Shown: positions 10,616 through 19,100 of the stretch, piece by piece
Layout of the letters: every line of letters begins with the position of its first letter
Position numbering within the stretch: the stretch's first letter is position 1
DNA from: Balanoglossus misakiensis
Lineage: Eukaryota > Hemichordata
Direction: 5' to 3'
Assembly: GCA_040954595.2 (NCBI GenBank)
Contig: CM082583.2
Location: 1,302,001 to 1,366,000 of the forward strand
Length of the DNA: 64,000 nt
Program-made: the position numbers and the translations under genes
Notes under the pieces: model-generated
What the model saw: only the letters and a program-made list of their open reading frames with translations
The model's database searches: none
What the model was told of the DNA's origin: nothing

Positions 10616-10952
10616 GTCAATTTTCGATTTTTAAAAACCGGCACTTAGACGCGGGGCAGTGTTGAAAATCACGGAAAAATCGTGAAAGTCCGTACGGGCA
10701 CACCACTCGAAACGCGTATAACCTAATTCTTTGGACTAACAATGGCGTGAAATATGATAGAAACAGCAACTTACCGGGTATACGTCAGTTTCGGGATGAG
10801 AATAATTCTTCTAACGCAGTATTAAGCTGGAAAAGTGAGATTATCGGTACCTCGGGAAAAAATCCTAACGGACACATACTTAAGCACGGGGGCGCTGTTC
10901 ATTTGAAATGATTTTATGCAAATGCATGTAAATTAGGTACCCTGAAATCAGA

Positions 10953-11408
10953 CTGAGTAGTATTAATAGCAAGGCATCTATAATCGCAGCCGCAGTGAAA
11001 CGGGCGGAACTGATGACTCGTATGGCAGGTTTGGAGGAAAAACAGAAATTAGACGAATTGGAATTCAAAATAAACGAAGAACAATCCAAAATAAACAAAC
11101 AAAAACAATTGTTGGAAATCAAAACAGAAATTGCTGAACAGAATGCAATAATCGATGTGTATCGTCATTTTGAAAATGGTGAAGATGAAAGTAGTTTACA
11201 AGAATACAACCTACAAGATCTCTTTAAGACACCCGCTGCATTTCGGGGCAACATCAAGACGAAGAGTTCAAGTGCTAGCAACTTGGGTAGTTTCCACACA
11301 TGTGATAGTCCCAACGTTACTAAGTCTGATAGTCCTGTCGACAGCATTGTATGCAGTCCAGAAAAAAAGAAAACCCGATGTAAACAAGCAGACGAAATTC
11401 AGTCCTGA
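10953..11408 (+). pseudogene. BEL-A gag, middle coiled-coil part
   Basis: Gag reading resumes at about 10953 ('LSSINSKASIIAAAVKRAEL') and stays open to a TGA at 11406-11408. It is rich in Lys/Glu/Gln/Leu with a heptad-like pattern ('RMAGLEEKQKLDELEFKINE'), a likely coiled coil as found in BEL/Pao gag N-termini before DUF1759. It overlaps the next frame (from 11155). Changing to that frame needs a net +1 shift, most simply around the A-run 'agaaaaaaagaaaacc' (about 11360-11376). A single-base expansion of the run explains this. A programmed shift is less likely because BEL/Pao elements usually have one continuous frame. Confidence 0.75.
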
Positions 11409-14400
11409 CCTTGGTTCGTGTACAGGTAGCAATAGCAGCCACAGTTCCTGTAGTGATCATAACCTAGCCACAGTTACTAAACTGTTGTTTGAGCATAACA
11501 AGCGTGCCGCTTTACCGCCGCAATCGATACCCGTGTTCGATGGGGACCCATTGCAGTATAAATCATTTATACGTGCCTTTCGGCATGGCATAGAATCTAA
11601 CACTGAAGATCCTGATGATCGTTTGTATTACTTGGAGCAGTATACACGTGGTGAACCGAGAGAAATAGTGAGCAGTTGCATTCACATGGAAGCGAATGAA
11701 GGATACGAAAGAGCCAGAAAATTGCTTGAAACTGAGTTCGGCAATCCATACGTGACGGCCAGAGCCTACACCAAGCAAGCAGAAGATTGGCCGGAATTGA
11801 AATCCGAGGATAAGACCGCTTTGAAAGATTTCGCTCTTTTCTTGACCAAGTGTGAAAATGCTATGAAAGGTGAATCACATCTGAGAGAGCTCAACCACTA
11901 CAAAAACTTGCAAATGTTGGTTTACAAACTGCCTTTCAAGTTGAGAGACCGGTGGCGCAGCAGAACATACAGTATCGTACAACAACGATCAGTGCAGTTC
12001 AAAGATCTTGTGGAATTTGTCAACAGGGAAGCCAAGATAATGTCCCAAGAGGTGTTTGGTAACCTCGCCGGCATTCCATCCAAGGACAAGGGAGCAAAGA
12101 ACATCAAGAAAGCAACTAGTGGTACACAAAGACGCAACGCCTACACAGTCAGCACAGAGACTGTTACTCCGTGTTTGTGTTGTGCAGACAGTACACATGA
12201 ATTTCAAGACTGTCAAGTGTTTGCCTCCAAGGCTTACGATGACAAGAAACGGCTCATAAAAACGAAAGGGTTATGTTTTGGTTGCCTGAAAGATGGAAAA
12301 CATATGGTGAAAGACTGTACAAGCAAGCTGACTTGTGAAAAATGTGGCAAGCTGCATCCGACCGTGTTGCACTTCAACAAAACCAAAGACCAGTCTGGAA
12401 AACCCGTGTTAACGAATGTGGGGATGATTGACGCATCATGTAGATCTGCGGGGAATGGAGAGTGTGCATATAAACCCGTGATTATTCCCGTCAAGGTCAA
12501 ATGTAGATCGAGTGGTCTTAGTGTACAAACGTACGCCTTTATTGACAACGGCAGTGACACAGTATTCTGTACGGAAACACTTCGTCGACAACTGAACGTC
12601 GGTGGTAAGAAAACAAAGATTATGCTGAACACTATCACTGGAAGTAAATCAGCTGATAGTCGTGTTATCAAGGGTCTAGAAGTTTCAGATCTTGATGAGC
12701 ATTACATCATCAAACTTCCAGCTACATATACGCAAGAGAAAATTCCTGCTTCGAAAGATCTCATCGTTACACAAGATGACATTGGCAAGTATCCTTATTT
12801 GCGTAAGGTACGCCTGCCTGAGATAGATGCGGAAATAGGCCTACTCATCGGTGGTAACGTTCCTGAAGCGTTTGAACCATGGGAAGTGATAAACAGTAAT
12901 GGAGATGGACCATTTGCCGTACGTACCCGTTTAGGCTGGTTCGTAAATGGTTTCCTTACGGGGGCTGGCGTGTCAGAAAATGAAACTGCCGCAACAGTCT
13001 GTGGAATACAATTTGGACCGGCGATTGATCAGCAGTTAATCAACCTCTTCAATCACGAGTTCAGCGAGCGCATCATAAATGACAAACCCGAAGATTCAGT
13101 TGAAGATAGAAAGTTCATGAGGATTGCGTACGAACAAACGCAGTTTGTTGATGGTCATTACCAGGTGCCATTACCGTTTCGTGATGACGGTGTTACGATG
13201 CCAAACAACAAAGTGGCAGTAGAATATCAGCTTTCTCAGTTGGGAAAGAAATTTAGAAACAACGATGACTATCGTCAAGAATATACTACCTTCATGGAAA
13301 GTATTATAGACAAAGGCTATGCTGAAAGGGTGCCACAGGAAGAATTGGAAGGCAATCCTGGAAAGAAATGGTATCTTCCCCATCATGGAGTATACCATCC
13401 ACAGAAACAGAAAATCCGGGTAGTCTTCGACTGTGGTGCAGAATACAAGGGAACTTCTTTGAACAAGGAATTAATGCAAGGACCGGATCTGACCAGTTCA
13501 CTTGTAGGAGTGCTTATACGTTTTCGTGAAGAGCGGATAGCACTGATGTCAGATATAGAGGCTATGTTCTCTCAAGTTGGCGTGTCGCAAGAAAACCGAG
13601 ATTTCCAGCGTTTTCTGTGGTGGCCTAATGGTAATGTAGAGGAACCTCCTGTCGAGTACCGAATGACAGTGCACATCTTCGGGGCTACATCGTCACCCAG
13701 TTGTGCAAACTTCGCGTTGAAGAAAGCTTCAGACAATACTTCTGATCTGAGTGTCAAGAACACCATATCTAGAAACTTCTACGTTGATGACATGTTGAAG
13801 GCAGCATCAACAGTGATGGAAGGAAAGTCTTTGGCTGAAGGGCTGACAGACACCTGTAAGAAATCAGGGTTCAAGCTCACAAAGTGGATCAGCAATACGC
13901 GTCCAGTTTTGGAAGCAATACCTGAAGAACGAAGGGCGATAGAGGTGAAGAACTTAGACTTGGAGCGAGATGACTTGCCAATGGAGCATGCACTCGGTAT
14001 GCAATGGAACGTGGAATCTGACGAATTCGGATTCAGAAATCGTACTAAAGAGAAACCAGCGACCAGACGAGGAATTCTGGGAGTGGTTAGTTCATTATAC
14101 GACCCACTGGGCATGGCAGCACCAGCGCTTCTGCCACCCAAGATGCTTTTGCAGCAGCTGTGTAAAGCAAAACTAGGCTGGGATGATGATATTCCTGGAA
14201 AACAACGCAAAGTGTGGGAGAATTGGTTGAGGGATCTACCGAAATTAGAAGAGTGTTTCCCAGTACCCAGATGTATAAAGCCCGAGCACTTTGGTGAAGA
14301 AGACACAGCTCAGCTACATCACATTGCTGATGCCAGCGAAAATGGATATGGCGCTGTATCATATCTTAGGTTGATCGACAAAAGCGGAAACATCCACAGC

Positions 14401-14994
14401 ACTTTGATGATGGCCAAAGCAAGAGTGGCTCCATTGAAGCAAATATCGATCCCACGAATGGAATTAACTGCAGCTACTGTAGCAGTGAGGCTTGACAAAC
14501 TTCTCAGAAAGGAGATGGATTTGCCAATCAATGAATCCGTGTTTTGGACGGATAGCAAAACCGTGCTGCGGTACATAAACAACGAAACCACAAGATTTCA
14601 TACCTTCGTGGCGAATAGACTAGCAGTGATTCGAGGAGGATCAGACCCAGCGAACTGGCGCTACATTAATACCAGTGACAACCCGGCAGATGAGTGCTCT
14701 AGAGGTCAGAAAATAGATGCTTTTCTGAAGAACGAAAGATGGATAGGTGGTCCTGATTTCTTGCGGAAGACACAAGACAAATGGCCAAGTGATAGCTACA
14801 ATACACAGCTAGATCCAGAAGATCCAGAGGTGAAGAAATCTGCACTAGTGCATAGAATAGCCTTGAGGTCGGAAGAAGAAACTGTACCCGTGTGTTGGGA
14901 ACAGTACCTGTTGTTTCGGGAGAACGACAGACGCCTGACAAAGGGGCGGATCGATCCATGTCCGTTAATGCGGAGGAGACGGTTCAGAAAATGA
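11155..14994 (+). CDS. BEL/Pao polyprotein: gag (DUF1759), zinc knuckles, protease A17, RT, RNase H
   Basis: 1279 codons. The ATG at 11155 is only the first in this frame; the genuine N-terminus lies in the preceding frame. Order: DUF1759 gag domain (about residues 124-270, 'PVFDGDPLQYKSFIRAFRHG'); Cys-rich knuckles ('CLCCADSTHEFQDC' about 339, 'CFGCLKDGKHMVKDC' about 372, then CEKCGKLH); retropepsin A17 ('AFIDNGSDTVFC', catalytic Asp in DNGS, about 461); RT ('KIRVVFDCGAEYKG' about 752, 'MSDIEAMFSQV' about 797, 'FYVDDML' about 873); RNase H ('HHIADASENGYGAV' about 1055, 'MELTAATVAV', 'FWTDSKTVLRYI' about 1129, 'NPADECSRG'). The last 15 or so residues are out of frame, and true coding continues in the frame of 14892-15320. 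The RT catalytic YVDD is intact. Confidence 0.93.
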   Translation: MCIVILKMVKMKVVYKNTTYKISLRHPLHFGATSRRRVQVLATWVVSTHVIVPTLLSLIVLSTALYAVQKKRKPDVNKQTKFSPDLGSCTGSNSSHSSCSDHNLATVTKLLFEHNKRAALPPQSIPVFDGDPLQYKSFIRAFRHGIESNTEDPDDRLYYLEQYTRGEPREIVSSCIHMEANEGYERARKLLETEFGNPYVTARAYTKQAEDWPELKSEDKTALKDFALFLTKCENAMKGESHLRELNHYKNLQMLVYKLPFKLRDRWRSRTYSIVQQRSVQFKDLVEFVNREAKIMSQEVFGNLAGIPSKDKGAKNIKKATSGTQRRNAYTVSTETVTPCLCCADSTHEFQDCQVFASKAYDDKKRLIKTKGLCFGCLKDGKHMVKDCTSKLTCEKCGKLHPTVLHFNKTKDQSGKPVLTNVGMIDASCRSAGNGECAYKPVIIPVKVKCRSSGLSVQTYAFIDNGSDTVFCTETLRRQLNVGGKKTKIMLNTITGSKSADSRVIKGLEVSDLDEHYIIKLPATYTQEKIPASKDLIVTQDDIGKYPYLRKVRLPEIDAEIGLLIGGNVPEAFEPWEVINSNGDGPFAVRTRLGWFVNGFLTGAGVSENETAATVCGIQFGPAIDQQLINLFNHEFSERIINDKPEDSVEDRKFMRIAYEQTQFVDGHYQVPLPFRDDGVTMPNNKVAVEYQLSQLGKKFRNNDDYRQEYTTFMESIIDKGYAERVPQEELEGNPGKKWYLPHHGVYHPQKQKIRVVFDCGAEYKGTSLNKELMQGPDLTSSLVGVLIRFREERIALMSDIEAMFSQVGVSQENRDFQRFLWWPNGNVEEPPVEYRMTVHIFGATSSPSCANFALKKASDNTSDLSVKNTISRNFYVDDMLKAASTVMEGKSLAEGLTDTCKKSGFKLTKWISNTRPVLEAIPEERRAIEVKNLDLERDDLPMEHALGMQWNVESDEFGFRNRTKEKPATRRGILGVVSSLYDPLGMAAPALLPPKMLLQQLCKAKLGWDDDIPGKQRKVWENWLRDLPKLEECFPVPRCIKPEHFGEEDTAQLHHIADASENGYGAVSYLRLIDKSGNIHSTLMMAKARVAPLKQISIPRMELTAATVAVRLDKLLRKEMDLPINESVFWTDSKTVLRYINNETTRFHTFVANRLAVIRGGSDPANWRYINTSDNPADECSRGQKIDAFLKNERWIGGPDFLRKTQDKWPSDSYNTQLDPEDPEVKKSALVHRIALRSEEETVPVCWEQYLLFRENDRRLTKGRIDPCPLMRRRRFRK

Positions 14995-15320
14995 TAGACC
15001 ACTACTCCAGTTGGTATAAACTGAAGAAAGCAGTGGCCTGGATACGTAAAGTGGGTGACACATTGTTGAGATGTGCCAAGAACAGAAGTCGTCGTACAGA
15101 TGGACCGCATGAGATTACAGTATCGTCGGACGACGCTAGAGACTTAAAAGCATTGACACCCAGTATGTTGCTTACTATGAAGGGAGTAGCAACACCCCCT
15201 GGTGTGACGGAGAAGAACGACTTGTATGCTGTACACAGATGGAAGCAAGTGCAGTATCTGTCAGATTTGTATTGGAAAAGGAGGAGAACACCTCCAGAAA
15301 TGCGTGGCCTTTGGGTGTAA
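14892..15320 (+). pseudogene. BEL-A linker plus integrase C-terminal remnant (integrase core deleted)
   Basis: 'HYSSWYKLKKAVAWIRKV' matches the segment between RNase H and integrase in BEL/Pao polyproteins. About 35 residues later the frame is already at 'LKALTPSMLLTMKG' and 'WKQVQYLSDLYWKR', the motifs that follow the integrase catalytic core at the DUF5641-type C-terminus. The H2C2 zinc-binding domain and the D,D,E catalytic core that should lie between are absent, so about 1 kb was lost near 15125-15150. The last few codons run out of frame. The element cannot make its own integrase. Confidence 0.82.
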
Positions 15321-15439
15321 TCGTCAAAGTTATGCCTGATCGGAAAGGGGTGGTGAGACGAGTATTGGTGAAGACCAGATCCAGTGTTTTAGAAAGACCA
15401 TATGATAAGTTGTGCACATTGTTGGAAGCACAGACTTAG
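15239..15439 (+). pseudogene. BEL-A polyprotein C-terminal end (DUF5641-like)
   Basis: The stretch 'WPLGVIVKVMPDRKGVVRRV' followed by 'VKTRSSVLERPYDKLCTLL' is the closing motif of BEL/Pao polyproteins (W-x-L-G-x-V ... R-P-x-x-K-L-C-x-L). It ends with a TAG at 15437-15439. It lies in another frame from the preceding remnant and lacks the expected segment between 'DLYWKR' and 'WPLG', so a second small deletion or frameshift is present near 15285-15305. Confidence 0.75.
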
Positions 15440-15807
15440 TGGTATTGGTATGGTTGCAGTTACCAGCAGCTGTAATAACAACGATCTCAAGTAGTGGCCA
15501 GTCTATCCACTACGTCCAGCGTTTGATCTTATCTTTGAAGTACAGATGTGTTGGATATCATGCTTGGCAGCATGATTGACCGGACGAGGTCTGGGCATGG
15601 TCTAGGATGTATCATCACATTCATGAAGAAAAGGATTCTTGTATTCGCGTTTCCTGAAAAACTTTCGACTTCGCGTTTCGAGATATTTATAGATATTGTT
15701 TTGTAATTTCTATTTGATATGTAATTTCGGCACATATGGATGTTGGCGTTTTGAATTTGCTAGGATGGAAATTGTTAATGTTTTTTGATGAACAATTTGG
15801 GGGCTGG
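15440..15807 (+). other. BEL-A 3' untranslated region with purine-rich tract
   Basis: 368 bp with no coding signal between the polyprotein end and the 3' LTR. A short G-rich stretch, 'ttgggggctgg' (15797-15807), abuts the LTR and is the best candidate polypurine tract, although it is interrupted by C and T. Confidence 0.55.
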
Positions 15808-16194
15808 TGTAAGGACGCCCAGTTCTTAGAGAAACTGAAATATTTAGTCTAGCGCCCTCGAGCTGTGAGTACATTAGCGCATGCGCTTTTGTTTAGAAAA
15901 TATCTGGAAAATTCCATGGCGCACATGTGAGGACTTTTGCACAGTTAGCCTGGGGATTTTTGCCAGTTTTCTACGGAAACTTCAACCACCGCGACGCATC
16001 ATCCAGTGCCAGTGTTGTGTGTTCAGTCATTAAATGTTCGTGTAAAGTTCCGAGCAGCGTTTTCTGTGACATCTGACAAGGAATGTTCGTCGGCGATGGT
16101 GAGCTCCAGTTAGTTAACGGCAAATACTATAGAACCCTGTGGCCTTTGATGTGAATTAGGGCGCCATTTGAGACGGCACATCGAGGTTACTACA
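15808..16194 (+). repeat. BEL-A 3' LTR
   Basis: 387 bp, starts TGTAAGG and ends TACTACA, followed directly by the TSD ctggt (16195-16199) and then satellite sequence in register. About 98% identical to the 5' LTR by eye. Confidence 0.93.
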
Positions 16195-19100
16195 CTGGTA
16201 ACGTTGAACAAGTCGATTTTTCTAGGGCCTGGCTTGGCTAAATCTCCGTCACAATATGACAGACACTAGCGTACGTTAGCAACGGTGATCAAGTCAGATT
16301 TTCTACGGCATGGCTTGGATAAAGCCCCGGCACTCTAGAGCAGAAACACGCGTACAGAGACCACGTTGATCAAGTCTGATCTCCTACGGCTTGGCTCGAC
16401 TGAAACCCCGGCACACTATGACAGACACTAGCGTTCGTTAGCAACGTTGATCAAGTCAGATTTCCTACGGCATGGCTTGGCTAAAGCCCTGGCACTCTAG
16501 AGCAGAAACACGCGTACAGAGACCACGTTGATCTACTCACATTTCCTTCGGCCTGGCACGGCTGATGCCCCAGCACTATATATAGGACACAGACTGGCGT
16601 AAGTTAACAACGGTAATCACGTCGGGTTTCCTACGGCCTGGCTCAGCTGAAGCCCCGGCACTCTAGAGCAGAAACAGGCGTACATTGACCACGTTGATCA
16701 AGTCAGATTTCCTACGGCGTGACTCGGCTGGTGCACCGGCTCTATATGACACAGACTGGCGTAAGTTATCAACGGTGATTACGTCGGATTTCCTACGGCC
16801 TGGTTTAGCTTAAGCCCTGGCACTTTAGAGCGGAAACACGCGTACATTGACCACGATGATCAAGTCAGATCTCCTACGGCCTGGCTCGACTAAAACCCCG
16901 GCACACCATGACAGACACTAGCGTTCGTTAGCAACGGTGATCAAGTCGGATTTCCTTCGGCCTGGCTCTGCAAAAGACCTGACACTCTAGTACAAAGACG
17001 TTGGCTAAGTCGGGCGAACCGAAGAGGGAAAGTCACAGCGGGTCAACACTCGACATTTGTTCGGGTAGGACTGCATTATTGCCTGTCAATTTATAGAGAA
17101 AGCTCGAATTTAACCAGGGCGTTTCAAACACCGACGTTAGTTGGGGGCACGGCCTGCAGTACTGCCGGGTAAGCTGACATCGGCGTACCACATGTAATGT
17201 AGGGGGGGGGGGAAACAGAACGGTTCAATACTACATTTATCAGATATCAGCTAATTTTGGACAATCATCTTAAATATATCTAAATCATTTTTTCATATTT
17301 GGATATCTGATGATGTATGAAATTTCTATTATATGTACAAATGGTGCTGATTATAAAAAATGCACTCTGAATGAGCTGATTTAATACAAAATTGCGTTTT
17401 ATTCGTTTTTGCACCAAAAAGGTCATTTTTAGGCAAAACATTCTTTATTTTTTTTAATTCGGTGACCTGATCATATATAAACAATTGCTTGTATGTTAAA
17501 AGTTTTTATGACTTTTAAAAGCAATGACACTGGCGGCATTCAACACGAAAATAACAATTTTAGCCACAATTTGGTCAAAATGGTAAATTTTTGAAAATTA
17601 CAAAAAATACCTGTTTTCTACATTTTCGGAAATCTGATGGAGTATAGAATGCTCTTCGTATGTATATATCGATACAAATTCCACAAAATACAGTCTAATT
17701 TGGCTCACTGCAGACGAAATTGCGTTTTACCAAATTTTCCTTGAAAATGTCATTTTTAGAAAAAAAATAAAAAAATCTTTGTTCTTCGAATTTGGTGCCC
17801 TGATCATACATGACATGTTGATTGTATGTTAAAACTTTCGACCACTCCAAAAATGCGGAGATATTGACGGAATTCAAGAAAAAAATAGCCATTTTGGCCA
17901 TATTTTGACAAAAATGGTAAATTTTAGAAAAATCTTAAACAATTAACTCTTTTCTTCATTTTCGGAAATATTATGAAGCATGAAGTGTCGTTCTCTTGTA
18001 AAAATTGCTGCCAATTCCAGAAAAGGCAGTATAATTTGAATCACCCAAGACAAAATTACCATTTCCGACTTTTTTCGAAAAATTGTCTTTTTTACAAAAT
18101 AAATAAGAATAAATTCTTTTCTTAGTTTCAAACGGGTAGAGATACTTTCCACACGGGTTTTCTAAAATTGAATTCTCGTTCATCAACTCAGATTTCCTAC
18201 AGCATAAGTCGGCTAAAACCCTGACACTCTAGAGCAGAAACAGTTGCACACTGGTAACGTTCAAGAAGTCGATTTTTCTACGGCCTGGCTCGGCTAAATC
18301 TCCGTCACAATATGACAGACACTAGCGTACGTTAGCAACGGTGATCAAGTCAGATTTTCTACGGCATGGCTTGGATAAAGCCCCGGCACTCTAGAGCAGA
18401 AACACGCGTACAGAGACCACGTTGATCAAGTCTGATCTCCTACGGCTTGGCTCGACTAAAACACAGGCTTACTATGACAGACACTAGCGTTCGTTAGCAA
18501 CGTTGATCAAGTCAGATTTCCTACGGCATGGCTTGGCTAAAGCCCTGGCACTCTAGAGCAGAAACATGCGTACAGAGACCACGTTGATCTACTCACATTT
18601 CCTTCGGCCTGGCACGGCTGATGCCCCGGCACTATATATAGGACACAGACTGGCGTAAGTTAACAACGGTAATCACGTCGGGTTTCCTACGGCCTGGCTC
18701 AGCTGAAGCCCCGGCACTCTAGAGCAGAAACAGGCGTACATTGACCACGTTGATCAAGTCAGATTTCCTACGGCGTGACTCGGCTGGTGCACCGGCTCTA
18801 TATGACACTGACTGGCGTAAGTTATCAACGGTGATTACGTCGGATTTCCTACGGCCTGGTTTAGCTGAAGCCCCGGCACTTTAGAGCGGAAACACGCGTA
18901 CATTGACCACGATGATCAAGTCAGATCTCCTACGGCCTGGCTCGACTAAAACCCCGGCACACCATGACAGACACTAGCGTTCGTTAGCAACGGTGATCAA
19001 GTCGGATTTCCTTCGGCCTGGCTCTGCAAAAGACCCGACACTCTAGTACAAAGACGTTGGCTAAGTCGGGCAAACCGAAAAGGGAAAGTCACAGCGGTTC

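Larger units (their letters stand above)
6702..10950. other. Composite nested insertion splitting BEL-A gag
   Basis: About 4.25 kb without BEL/Pao homology lies between the two gag halves. In order it contains: unassigned DNA (6702-7590); a minus-strand acidic ORF tail (7592-7867); a degenerate short-period repeat with a (CA)n tract (about 8080-8330); a near-palindromic TTAA-flanked MITE (8713-9058); unassigned DNA (9063-9339); an L2-like LINE (9340-10615); and unassigned DNA (10616-10950). A 19-bp word, 'gacgcggggcagtgttgaa', occurs at 7110-7128 and again at 10648-10666, with weaker similarity around it, so part of the insert is a diverged internal duplication. Confidence 0.6.
5737..16194 (+). 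mobile_element. BEL/Pao LTR retrotransposon 'BEL-A', defective, with nested insertions
   Basis: Bounded by direct LTRs starting TGTAAGG and ending TTACTACA, and flanked by a 5-bp target-site duplication, ctggt, at 5732-5736 and 16195-16199. The internal region carries BEL/Pao gag, protease, RT and RNase H on the + strand. It is defective in four ways: gag is split by about 4.25 kb of foreign DNA (about 6702-10950); a frame change lies near an A-run at 11363-11372; another lies near 14940-14990; and the integrase zinc-binding and catalytic core is missing (junction about 15125-15150). The two LTRs differ at only about six positions, so insertion appears fairly recent relative to the damage, or LTR gene conversion has occurred. 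Confidence 0.93.

Noticed and set aside
6690-10955. The interruption of BEL-A gag read as an intron.
   Set aside because: No GT-AG pair tested at the edges keeps the frame, and the interval contains independent transposons.
11360-11376. Programmed -1 frameshift at A AAA AAG in BEL-A gag.
   Set aside because: The frame change needed is +1, the opposite direction; a one-base indel is simpler.
13779-14306. 175-codon minus-strand frame opposite BEL-A RT.
   Set aside because: Shadow of the strongly supported + strand polyprotein.
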